Below, one piece after another: positions 45,178 through 52,947 of a stretch of DNA of 64,000 nucleotides. The first letter of the stretch is position 1. The number at the start of each line of letters is the position of its first letter. Origin of the DNA: Anaerospora hongkongensis (GTDB lineage Bacteria; Bacillota; Negativicutes; Sporomusales; DSM-15969); contig NZ_SLUI01000001.1 in NCBI RefSeq assembly GCF_004339805.1, forward strand, positions 310,001-374,000, read 5' to 3'. The notes beneath the pieces were generated by a model. The model ran no database searches, had not been told where the DNA came from, and saw only the letters and a list, made by a program, of their open reading frames with translations. Position numbers and translations under genes: made by a program.

Positions 45178-46914
45178 ATGAACCTATTCAATCCCCAAAC
45201 CATTCCTTTAACCAAATATCTTTTCTATACCGGTAAGGGCGGTGTCGGCAAGACTTCAACAGCATGTGCCACTGCCGTCGCACTGGTTGATAGCGGCAAA
45301 AAAGTACTGCTCATCAGCACCGATCCCGCTTCCAACCTGCAGGACGTATTCAGCAGGGAACTGACCGGACAGGGTGTTCCCATCCCGGAAGTACCTGGTC
45401 TGGTAGTCGCCAACTTAGACCCTATCCAGGCGGCAGCCGAATATCGCGAAAGCGTCCTTGCCCCTTATCAGGGCAAACTCCCCGCGGCTGTGCTCGCCCA
45501 TATGGCAGAACAGCTTTCGGGTTCCTGCACAGTAGAAATAGCTGCTTTCAACGAATTCTCCCGTTTTATTACGGATGCAGCATTAGCACAGCAATACGAT
45601 CACATTCTCTTTGATACCGCACCGACCGGTCATACCTTGCGCATGCTGCAACTGCCCTCCGCCTGGAGCAACTTCATCAGTGAGAACACACACGGCGCAT
45701 CCTGCTTAGGTCAGCTAGCTGGCCTGGAAAGCAAAAAGGCCATGTATAAGCAAGCGGTAGAAACACTGGCCGACAGCCTCCAGACTACCCTCATCCTGGT
45801 ATCCAGACCCGAAGTCTCCCCACTTAAAGAAGCGGCACGGGCCTCCCAGGAACTGGCCGAGCTTGGTGTTACTAATCAGACCATGGTGATTAACGGTGTA
45901 TTAGCTGCCTATGACGATAGTATTTCGGAAAGCTTGTACCGCAAACAACAACAGGCGTTAGCCACCATGCCCCCGGATTTAGTCTCCCTTACCACCTACC
46001 ATATACCACTCAGGGCATATAACATTACCGGTATCGACAACGTCCGAGCCTTCCTTACCCAAGACCATGCTACACTGCGCGACGAAGTCATCCAATCCCA
46101 GTCCATTCCGAAACTCAGCGACGTGATTGAAGACCTTTACCGCTCCAATAAAAAAGTAATCTTCACTATGGGCAAAGGCGGTGTCGGTAAAACCACCATG
46201 GCCGCAGCTATTGCCTTGGGCCTTGCTGCCAAGGGAAAAAATGTCCACCTTACCACGACTGATCCGGCAGCCCACCTACAGTTTGTAATCAGCAAAAGCA
46301 CGAATATTACTACAAGCCGTATTGATGAACAAACCGAACTCAAAAAATACCAGGAGGAAATCCTGGCAAAAGCTCGTGAGACCATGTCTGCCGAAGACGT
46401 TGCCTATGTAGAGGAAGATTTACGCTCCCCCTGCACCCAAGAAATTGCTGTCTTTCGGGCCTTTGCCCAGATTGTAGAAAAGGCGGAAGACGAAATCGTC
46501 GTCATTGATACCGCACCGACCGGTCACACCTTGCTGCTTTTAGATGCCACCCAAAGCTACCACAAGGAAATTGAGCGTACCCATGGAGACATCCCCGAAG
46601 AGGTGAAAAAACTGCTGCCCCGGCTGCGCAATGCCGCTGAAACTGAAGTCATCATTATTACCCTGGCCGAAGCCACGCCAGTATATGAATCACTGCGCCT
46701 GGAGGAAGATTTAAAGCGGGCAGGCATTGCCACCAAGTGGTGGGTCATTAATGCCTCTCTCTACCGTACCGGAACGACTAACCGCCTGTTGGCAGCCAAG
46801 GCCAGTCATGAAATTGAATGGATTAACAAGGTCAATCAGCATGCTAACGGTCACTTTGCCGTCATTGCCTGGAGCGCTGCCGATATTAAGGATGAATTGC
46901 TGTTGACCTTATAA
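45178..46914 (+). CDS. arsA: Arsenite-stimulated ATPase ArsA, two-domain form
   Basis: ArsA is the ATPase that drives an arsenite pump after receiving As(III) from ArsD. Two homologous halves each carry a P-loop (GKGGVGKTS, about 19-27; GKGGVGKTT, about 331-339) and the DTAPTGHTL motif. The metalloid-site cysteines are all present: Cys117 (SGSCTVE), Cys176 (GASCLGQ) and Cys419 (RSPCTQE). It is 578 residues and follows the fusion gene by 58 bases with GGAGG. No ArsB or Acr3 partner is in this window. Confidence 0.96.
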   Translation: MNLFNPQTIPLTKYLFYTGKGGVGKTSTACATAVALVDSGKKVLLISTDPASNLQDVFSRELTGQGVPIPEVPGLVVANLDPIQAAAEYRESVLAPYQGKLPAAVLAHMAEQLSGSCTVEIAAFNEFSRFITDAALAQQYDHILFDTAPTGHTLRMLQLPSAWSNFISENTHGASCLGQLAGLESKKAMYKQAVETLADSLQTTLILVSRPEVSPLKEAARASQELAELGVTNQTMVINGVLAAYDDSISESLYRKQQQALATMPPDLVSLTTYHIPLRAYNITGIDNVRAFLTQDHATLRDEVIQSQSIPKLSDVIEDLYRSNKKVIFTMGKGGVGKTTMAAAIALGLAAKGKNVHLTTTDPAAHLQFVISKSTNITTSRIDEQTELKKYQEEILAKARETMSAEDVAYVEEDLRSPCTQEIAVFRAFAQIVEKAEDEIVVIDTAPTGHTLLLLDATQSYHKEIERTHGDIPEEVKKLLPRLRNAAETEVIIITLAEATPVYESLRLEEDLKRAGIATKWWVINASLYRTGTTNRLLAAKASHEIEWINKVNQHANGHFAVIAWSAADIKDELLLTL

Positions 46915-46941
46915 ATAGCTAAAATCACCGATTAAATAAAC

Positions 46942-46978
46942 ACAGCGAACGCCGGGATAACCTCCCGGCGTTCGCTGT
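46942..46978. terminator. Perfect 15-bp hairpin between arsA and the convergent reductase
   Basis: ACAGCGAACGCCGGG and CCCGGCGTTCGCTGT flank a 7-base loop. T-runs are absent, but position between convergent stops indicates a bidirectional terminator or barrier. Confidence 0.8.
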
Positions 46979-46985
46979 ATTGCAT

Positions 46986-48662
46986 TTAGGCGCGATCATC
47001 TTCATCCTCTTTTATTTTGAACTGCCTGGAATATTGGCTGTAGCCGCCTGACAAATTCAAAACCTGTTGGAAACCGTGATTCAGTAAAATATTCTGCGTG
47101 GCGTTGCCAGTCACCCCTTTATTGCAATAGGTGACCGTCAGAGCGGCCGGATTAAGCGTTGCCAATTCTTCACGGATGCGTTCCTGTGGCAAATTGTGCG
47201 CTCCGGCTACATGACCAGCCTGATACTGCTTGGCTGCGCGGGCATCGATCACTTGCACCGCTTCCCCTTGCTCCAGTTTTGTTTTAAGCTCGGCTGCCGT
47301 AATTAGGCCCCGTTGCCGCTCCAACGCATTGGTTAGCACCATACCAGCATACATAACCGGATCTTTAGTTGTGGCAAAAGGCGGCGCATAGGACAAATCC
47401 AGATGGAACAAATCCTCTGCCTTTGCCCCGAAGGTAATAGCAGTTACCAGTACGTCCAGCCGCTTGTCTACGCCAGCCTTTCCGATGACCTGCGCCCCTA
47501 GCACCCTGCCGCTCACCCGGTCAGCTACCGCTTTAATGACCATTTCCTGCCCATGAAAATATTCCGGCTTGTCCGGCTTGATAATATGGCAAACTACGGC
47601 CTCATAACCTTCTCGCTTAGCCTCTTTCTCCGTCAATCCAGTCTGGCCTACTGCTAGGTCAAACACTTTAAAAATACCTGTGCCCAGACCGCCTCGGAAG
47701 GTTAAATTTCCACCGGATGCCTGATCACCGGCAATACGGCCCATCTTATTGGCCGTTGAGCCTAGCGGACGATAAAAAGGTTTGCCGGTAATGAGAGAGT
47801 AACTTTCCGCACAGTCGCCGCAGGCATATATGTCCTCGATATTTGTCTCCATCCGCTCATTAACCTGTATAGCACCGGTAGGCCCTAGCTCAACACCCGC
47901 CCGACGGGCCAACTCCACATTCGGTTGGACACCTGCCGCCAGAATAACCAAATCAGCAGCCAATTCCCGGCCGCTTTTCAGCACTACCTTGTTGACTAAA
48001 GGTGTTCCCTCCAGGTGTGTCACAGCATCCTGAACAATAAGTTCAACACCTTGCTGCTGTAAATAGTCAGCCACATATACAGCCATATCTGCATCTAGCG
48101 CTGGCATGACATGCTCCGCTACTTCCACCACGCTCACCCGGATACCGCGAGCCGTCAAATTCTCTGCCATTTCCATACCGATAAATCCAGAACCGACCAC
48201 CACCGCCGTCTCTGGCTTGGCTGCCAATACCTTCTGACGGATGCGGTCGGCGCTTACCACATTGCGCAAAAGAAACACATTACCTTTGTCGCTGCCTGCA
48301 ATCGGCAGACGCACGGCCTGCGCCCCTGTGGCGATAATCAGCTTATCGTAGTTATCGCTAAACTGCTGTCCGGTCGCCAAGTTCTCCACGATCAGCGTTT
48401 TGGCCTGAGAATCAATCGCCAGCACCTGGTGGCCAGTCAACACATCCACATTGTATTTTTGCTTAAAAAACCGCGCATTGCGTGGAACCAACTGCTCCCG
48501 TTCCTCAATATCCGTACCGATATAATAAGGCAAGCCACAGCCCGAATATGAAACATCCTGATCGGCATCAAAAATAGTAATTTGTGCTGCTTCGTCATTC
48601 CGTCTTGCTTTGGCGGCCGCCGAAGTTCCTGCAGCCACCCCGCCAATAATGACAAGTTTCAT
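46986..48662 (-). CDS. CoA-disulfide reductase with C-terminal rhodanese domain
   Basis: A FAD/NAD(P)H pyridine nucleotide-disulfide oxidoreductase. The N-terminal FAD motif is VIIGGVAAGTSAAAKARR; the redox Cys42 lies in SYSGCGLPYYIG; the NAD site is AVVVGSGFIGMEMAENL. The C-terminal rhodanese domain (about 455-558) has the active Cys in TYCNKGVTGN. Such CDR-rhodanese enzymes reduce CoA disulfide, persulfide or polysulfide. The ATG at 48662 is chosen with GGGAG upstream. It converges with the ars cluster and may serve thiol stress; this link is inferred. Confidence 0.93.
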   Translation of the reverse strand: MKLVIIGGVAAGTSAAAKARRNDEAAQITIFDADQDVSYSGCGLPYYIGTDIEEREQLVPRNARFFKQKYNVDVLTGHQVLAIDSQAKTLIVENLATGQQFSDNYDKLIIATGAQAVRLPIAGSDKGNVFLLRNVVSADRIRQKVLAAKPETAVVVGSGFIGMEMAENLTARGIRVSVVEVAEHVMPALDADMAVYVADYLQQQGVELIVQDAVTHLEGTPLVNKVVLKSGRELAADLVILAAGVQPNVELARRAGVELGPTGAIQVNERMETNIEDIYACGDCAESYSLITGKPFYRPLGSTANKMGRIAGDQASGGNLTFRGGLGTGIFKVFDLAVGQTGLTEKEAKREGYEAVVCHIIKPDKPEYFHGQEMVIKAVADRVSGRVLGAQVIGKAGVDKRLDVLVTAITFGAKAEDLFHLDLSYAPPFATTKDPVMYAGMVLTNALERQRGLITAAELKTKLEQGEAVQVIDARAAKQYQAGHVAGAHNLPQERIREELATLNPAALTVTYCNKGVTGNATQNILLNHGFQQVLNLSGGYSQYSRQFKIKEDEDDRA

Positions 48663-49218
48663 GAGTTGCACTCCCTATAAAAATTATAGTGTTCTTTCGC
48701 TGCTTCACCTTCGACAGTCCGCACATCATAGTTATATTGTATCCCGCAACGGTTGCATCACGCAATATATATCGAATCATTGAGATGTAGTTTAATATTA
48801 ATACTTCTGTCCCCTTTATCTTTTACACTAATATATGAAAGTTAATTTCATGCTCGATTTGTAACCACCTATGCGTAGACCTTTTTGATTTGCAACAATG
48901 TTAGCTACATTTGCACAGACTGCGCTAAAACAGAATTGTATTATAAAAATTGCTCCCAAGGAAAAGTAGAGCATATGTGTTTGATGCGCATTGCAGAGTG
49001 ATGAGTCATTTTTAAACTTAACCGCCTATTTGGCGTTTTTTATTCTAAAGCTCTTCCTAAACTCTTTAATTCTTATTTCAAATAATTAATAACCTGCCGA
49101 AGCGGGTATGAAGGAGATTGCCCCGCCCGAAGACGAGGATGATACTTTTAGCAGGTTATTTAGGATATTCTATATCAATTACCTTTTGATTGTGTGCATA
49201 ACATTACCGATTCTTCCT
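48663..49218. other. Intergenic region between the reductase and dinB genes
   Basis: 556 bases without a credible gene. It contains a weak plus-strand terminator-like hairpin (CGCC/GGCG near 49023-49035, then six T) and the stem-loop element at 49088-49160. The rest, including about 300 A/T-rich bases, shows nothing recognisable. Confidence 0.5.
49088..49160. other. Structured element closed by a 10-bp stem after dinB
   Basis: AATAACCTGC (49088-49097) pairs perfectly with GCAGGTTATT (49151-49160). Inside, GCGGG (49102-49106) pairs with CCCGC (49122-49126), followed by an unpaired purine-rich strand with GACGAGGATGATAC. On the minus strand it lies 58 bases past the dinB stop, so it could be a terminator, but no U-run follows. 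A structured RNA is possible. Confidence 0.4.
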
Positions 49219-50457
49219 TTACTTAAAATAAGAAATCGGATGAATCACATGCTCATCCTTTGGGTTAAACCCGGTCAACTTTCGATCGAACAGCATCGTA
49301 CAGCGCTGCAGACTATACTGTCCAAACCGATGCCTTATCTTATCTATTGCAGACTCCAAGCCCTCAATCTGCGTCTTATCCCTATCAAACAAATCAAGCT
49401 GAATATGCCCATCAGCAGTCACCAGATCGGCTCCCCTAACGCCGATACTCCGGATAGCCCTATCCCACCGATAATTGGCCGTAAACAATTCCAGCGCCTT
49501 TGTCGCAATATTCCCAGAAAGAAACGTCGGTACAGACAACTTACCTTGCCGATCAAACGAATGCAGCTCCTTGTCACGAACGCTAATTGACACAGTCGTA
49601 CACTTAAGCCCGTGATCCCGAAGCCGTGCTGCAATACTTTCAGCTAAAACATAAACAATCATTTTTACATCTTCAAAGTTCTGCAGATCTCGAACCGCAG
49701 TGGTGCTATTGCCAACAGACTTAACTACGCTTTCCTCGCCAACAAACTTCACCGGCGTCGTATCAAGCCCGTTTGCAAAGTGCCATAGCGTCTCTCCCCA
49801 TACGCCCAGGAGCAAACGCAGGCTATGTATATCGCGATTAGCCAAATCACCGATGGTGAGTACAGCCCGGTTTTGCAGCTTCGTGCGTGTAGATCGCCCA
49901 ACATACAGCAACTCTCTGACCGGCAGCGGCCACACCTTTTCACGGAAGTTCTCTTTAGTGATAACTGTGGTTGCATCGGGCTTTTTCATATCACTGCCGA
50001 GCTTGGCGAAGATCTTGTTCCATGATACGCCAACTGAAGCCGTGAGACCTAACTCTTCCCTGAAGCGCTGACGGATTTTATTAGCCACGGCTTCGCCATC
50101 GCCGAAAAGCTGCTCCGTGCCGGTAATGTCCAGCCAGCACTCGTCAACGCCAAATGCTTCGACTCGATCGGTATAGTCAGCATAGATTGCTTTGGCCAGG
50201 CGGGAGAAACGCAGGTATTTTCGGAAGTCGGCTGGTACTGCAATGAGGCCCGGGCACTTTAGCTTAGCCTGCCAAATTAAATCGCCGGTTTTAACGCCGA
50301 GTGCCTTTGCTGGGCCGTTCTTGGCCAGCACAATGCCATGGCGGGCTTCAGCATCGCCGCAGACAATGACCGGTTTTTCGCGGATTTCCGGATTGTACAG
50401 GCATTCAACGGAGGCATAGAAATTGTTTAGGTCGACATGGAGAATAGTGCGGCTCAT
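49219..50457 (-). CDS. dinB: Y-family DNA polymerase IV-like (DinB)
   Basis: Translesion polymerase. The start at 50457 (GGAGGG upstream) gives MSRTILHVDLNNFYASVECLY with the first catalytic Asp; SVDECWLDITG-type motif is present as AFGVDECWLDITG, with ASVGVSWNKIFAKLGSDMKKPDATTVI following. The little-finger domain occupies the C-terminus. It is 412 residues and lies 59 bases after a small gene under a LexA-type promoter. Confidence 0.95.
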   Translation of the reverse strand: MSRTILHVDLNNFYASVECLYNPEIREKPVIVCGDAEARHGIVLAKNGPAKALGVKTGDLIWQAKLKCPGLIAVPADFRKYLRFSRLAKAIYADYTDRVEAFGVDECWLDITGTEQLFGDGEAVANKIRQRFREELGLTASVGVSWNKIFAKLGSDMKKPDATTVITKENFREKVWPLPVRELLYVGRSTRTKLQNRAVLTIGDLANRDIHSLRLLLGVWGETLWHFANGLDTTPVKFVGEESVVKSVGNSTTAVRDLQNFEDVKMIVYVLAESIAARLRDHGLKCTTVSISVRDKELHSFDRQGKLSVPTFLSGNIATKALELFTANYRWDRAIRSIGVRGADLVTADGHIQLDLFDRDKTQIEGLESAIDKIRHRFGQYSLQRCTMLFDRKLTGFNPKDEHVIHPISYFK

Positions 50458-50516
50458 ATCCGATCCCTCCTCGAACAGAATATGAATAAAAAGGCCACAT
50501 CTAAATAATGTGACCT

Positions 50517-50750
50517 TCAACTTTCAATAAACCAACGACCCTCATCGCAGAAAAGATATACTTCCCGCCCATGGACCCGGCAAGAGTAGCGTATGCCCTG
50601 GCCGCCGGCTTTAAGCGCTGCTGCCATTCTTACATCCAGCACCCTGTCAATACTGTACACCCGTCCGTCTTCCCACGTTATTGACAGTGGCTTTACTTTA
50701 CCGTCCCGGCTATGCTCCGCTGTTACATCCACGAATTTTTTATCTGACAC
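50517..50750 (-). CDS. Small SOS-associated hypothetical protein (77 aa)
   Basis: GTG start at 50750 with GAGGTGG five bases upstream, giving MSDKKFVDVTAEHSRDGKV; a longer frame from 50774 would start inside the LexA box and is rejected. The protein is beta-rich (PLSITWEDGRVYSIDRVLDV, YSCRVHGREVYLFCDEGRWFIE). Such a gene is often found just ahead of dinB in Firmicutes; function unknown. Confidence 0.8.
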   Translation of the reverse strand: MSDKKFVDVTAEHSRDGKVKPLSITWEDGRVYSIDRVLDVRMAAALKAGGQGIRYSCRVHGREVYLFCDEGRWFIES

Positions 50751-50768
50751 ATTTACCACCTCGATATA

Positions 50769-50818
50769 GAACATATGTTCAGTATGCCCATTTTAGAACA
50801 AATGTCCTGTGGTGTAAA
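50769..50818 (-). promoter_or_regulatory. LexA-controlled promoter of the dinB operon
   Basis: On the minus strand TTTACA (50818-50813), 17 bases, TAAAAT (50795-50790). One perfect Firmicutes LexA site GAACATATGTTC (50769-50780) lies downstream of the -10, and a second, imperfect one (GAACAAATGTCC on the plus strand, 50796-50807) fills the spacer. SOS induction is the expected consequence. Confidence 0.85.
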
Positions 50819-50838
50819 GTGGTAATATAATACAAAAA

Positions 50839-50857
50839 CCGCACCCCGTAGGTGCGG
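50839..50857 (-). terminator. Terminator after the CAP-domain gene
   Basis: CCGCACC and GGTGCGG arms with a five-base loop, followed on the minus strand by TTTTTG. It lies 17 bases past the stop. Confidence 0.85.
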
Positions 50858-50873
50858 TTGGATAAAAATTGAT

Positions 50874-51722
50874 TTACTTGATAAAGTCTTGAACCACGTA
50901 CACATTTCCCGCACTGTCATAAGCAACGCCAATGCCTACCGTGGTATAATTCGAATTCAATATATTGGCGCGGTGACCTGAGCTATTCATAAAAGCGGTT
51001 TCCGCAGCCTGAACACTTGTATTTTCCGCAATGTTTTCACCCACGGCACTATAAGAAATGCCGGCAGCTTTTAAACGGTCGGAAGGTGTTTTTCCATCCG
51101 GGTTGCTATGCGAGAAAAATTTACGGTTAACCATATCTTGGGCATGACTGCGGGCGACTGCAGTCACTGCAGAGCTCACTTTTAGATCCGACAACCCGTT
51201 TGCACGACGATCGGCATTCATCAATTCAACTGCGTTTTTCTCAGCAGTGGCTACATTGGCAGAACTCGTACTACTAGTTGTTCCTGTAGTGGTGCTACCG
51301 CTATTTACAGTACCATTATTGTTGGCTGAAGAATTGGATTCTGCACCCTTCGCTTTATTAACGGACGTGATGACCCATTGAGAATTAGCACTGTTTAATT
51401 TAAGGGTGACATTATATATATTTTTTTCATGCCGTACAGAAACAACTGCCTGATTGGCAGATTTGCTAGCCAAGGAAAATGAATCCTTTTTGGCATTGAA
51501 CCCCAGCTTACCTGCGGAAGCCTTAACCACAGCCACCGGATCTTGCGTGACTTGGCTAACTGAAGGAGATTGATTGTTTTGCGCTGTCAAATTAGTTATC
51601 TTGCCAACGGTGTTCGGAGTCTGTTGCGATTTTGCGTAAACTGCTGCAGGTGTTACCATCATATATAATCCGATAGTAGTGCCAAGAAACCCCATAAATA
51701 TATTGCGAACTACTTTTTTCAA
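50874..51722 (-). CDS. Secreted CAP-domain (SCP/PR-1-like) protein
   Basis: An exported protein of the YkwD type. Signal peptide ends near VYAKS (residue 31); a middle region with a Ser/Asn/Thr-rich linker (about 125-155) precedes the CAP domain (about 158-282) with HAQDM, HSNPDGKTPSDRL, GENIAEN and SGHRANILN. The YkwD group is common in sporeformers and its role is not settled (cell surface or spore coat). Confidence 0.9.
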   Translation of the reverse strand: MKKVVRNIFMGFLGTTIGLYMMVTPAAVYAKSQQTPNTVGKITNLTAQNNQSPSVSQVTQDPVAVVKASAGKLGFNAKKDSFSLASKSANQAVVSVRHEKNIYNVTLKLNSANSQWVITSVNKAKGAESNSSANNNGTVNSGSTTTGTTSSTSSANVATAEKNAVELMNADRRANGLSDLKVSSAVTAVARSHAQDMVNRKFFSHSNPDGKTPSDRLKAAGISYSAVGENIAENTSVQAAETAFMNSSGHRANILNSNYTTVGIGVAYDSAGNVYVVQDFIK

Positions 51723-51828
51723 TCAGTCTCCTCCTCTTTTTTAAGTTCTTGTACTAATTTAATATATTTCACAAACTTTTGTTTTTATTTAGAAATGACA
51801 ATGTAATATTTAGTATGTAAGGGTAGAT

Positions 51829-51915
51829 ATGGATTTGAGTTCTTATAATGCGCCGTCTGTTCCATGTCCGACATGCTATATCCATCGCCGCAAAGTCCGC
51901 ATAAAGATAAACTAA
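51829..51915 (+). CDS. Doubtful 28-codon ORF with CxxC
   Basis: ATG at 51829 with AAGGG five bases upstream encodes a peptide starting MDLSSYNAPSVPCPTCYIHR and ending in basic residues. No promoter or terminator was found, so this may be chance. Confidence 0.2.
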   Translation: MDLSSYNAPSVPCPTCYIHRRKVRIKIN

Positions 51916-52008
51916 AAAAAATCTATTATCACCCCAAACATTTCATAGCCTCCTCTGCCACTAGTAAGCCGATATTCGTGTTATTTGCTTAGTTTTGGTC
52001 ATAAGAAA

Positions 52009-52033
52009 GCCGCCCACCCGAAGGATGAGCGGC
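52009..52033 (-). terminator. Terminator after the DUF5648 gene
   Basis: GCCGC/GCGGC stem extended by G-U pairs, loop near TTCG, then TTTCTTA on the minus strand. Confidence 0.75.
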
Positions 52034-52046
52034 AACATTGAAACGA

Positions 52047-52541
52047 TTATCTTAAAACATAGCATTGTATTCCTTCGTATGTATAGCCACCCCTACCCTT
52101 TCCAAGCTCACGAAAATCGGTAGTATAGAAGTGATCATTAGTCGAACTATTGTAATATCTGTACAAAGGGACCGTTCCTTGACGTTGTTTGCTGTAAACG
52201 TAGCATTCAACTCCCTCGTATACGTAACCATCCCTACCCTTGCCAAGTTCTTTTAAATCAGTTGTATAAAAATGATCTCCTATTCCGCCATTCCAGTATC
52301 TATGTAGTGGAACGGTTCCAGGGCTACGTTGGGTGAAAACACGTCCCTCAATACCCTCACGCTTATAGCCATCCTTGCCCTTTCCGAGTTCACGTAAATC
52401 TGTCGTATAGAAGTGATCACCGGTTGTCGAATTGTAATACCTATACAGAGGTGAAATATCTGAAGCATGGGCAGCGGAGACATTAAGTCCTGGAATCAAA
52501 AACATTACTAAGGCTAAAACACCAACAAAGATTTTTTTCAT
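52047..52541 (-). CDS. Secreted protein with three DUF5648-type repeats
   Basis: Signal peptide to about residue 26 (AAHA). Three repeats start PLYRYYN at residues 31 and 125 and PLHRYWN at 78, an exact 47-residue period, each with DHFYTTD, ELGKG, GY and EGIxxxV. This Tyr-rich repeat occurs in surface proteins of Firmicutes and Actinobacteria, probably for cell-wall or carbohydrate binding. No catalytic domain is attached. The binding role is inferred. Confidence 0.85.
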   Translation of the reverse strand: MKKIFVGVLALVMFLIPGLNVSAAHASDISPLYRYYNSTTGDHFYTTDLRELGKGKDGYKREGIEGRVFTQRSPGTVPLHRYWNGGIGDHFYTTDLKELGKGRDGYVYEGVECYVYSKQRQGTVPLYRYYNSSTNDHFYTTDFRELGKGRGGYTYEGIQCYVLR

Positions 52542-52947
52542 AATTATATACTCCTTTCTATATAAGGTAATTCACAAATTTAGTATATTAAACATTTTTT
52601 TGAAATTTTTTAGAAATATCTAACAAGCAAAAAATAGTTCACTAATTCTGGAAAACAGAACGGAACAACAACAAAATCCCCTGCAGCCATCCGTTAGGGA
52701 AGGCCGCAGGGATTTGGGGTTAGTAAGCCTATATAGTTTCTATTCTATTTTGTCAGCATATACGCTCCACCAGCAGTACCAACTATCCAGACAATCCAGC
52801 CGGCATCCATTTAAAACTAAAGCTATATTTCCAGAACTCTCATATGCTAACTACCACTGTTGACCTTTATTCCCTAGCCCGATGTATTTATAAAATAGAC
52901 ATGTACAATAAATAAAGAGCCTTGTCGGCTCTTTTACGCTTCCCAAT
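52542..52947. other. Intergenic region between DUF5648 gene and yifB
   Basis: 406 bases: A/T-rich promoter region of the DUF5648 gene, a hairpin with AATCCC-CTGC/GCAGGGATT arms (about 52677-52716), and a 21-codon ORF. No other signal seen. Confidence 0.5.
52745..52810 (-). CDS. Doubtful 21-aa hydrophobic peptide
   Basis: ATG at 52810 opens a 21-residue peptide (MDAGWIVWIVGTAGGAYM...) that could span a membrane, and a hairpin follows about 30 bases later. There is no good ribosome site, so confidence is low. Confidence 0.25.
   Translation of the reverse strand: MDAGWIVWIVGTAGGAYMLTK

Larger units (their letters stand above)
51723..52046. other. Intergenic region between CAP and DUF5648 genes
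   Basis: 324 bases holding the CAP ribosome site and upstream region, one weak plus-strand small ORF (51829-51915), and the terminator of the DUF5648 gene. Otherwise nothing recognisable. Confidence 0.5.

Noticed and set aside
48111..48551. 146-codon plus-strand frame within the disulfide reductase gene
   Set aside because: Antisense shadow of a clear enzyme-coding gene; no ribosome site or recognisable domain.
49108..49590. Plus-strand frame of 160 codons over the dinB 3' end
   Set aside because: It lies antisense to the well supported dinB gene and shows no domain-like sequence; its first codons fall in the stem-loop element.
26101..52947. Integrated prophage, on account of the GH25 lysozyme, HAD and XRE genes
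   Set aside because: No capsid, terminase, portal, integrase or attachment repeats are present; the genes are scattered singly.
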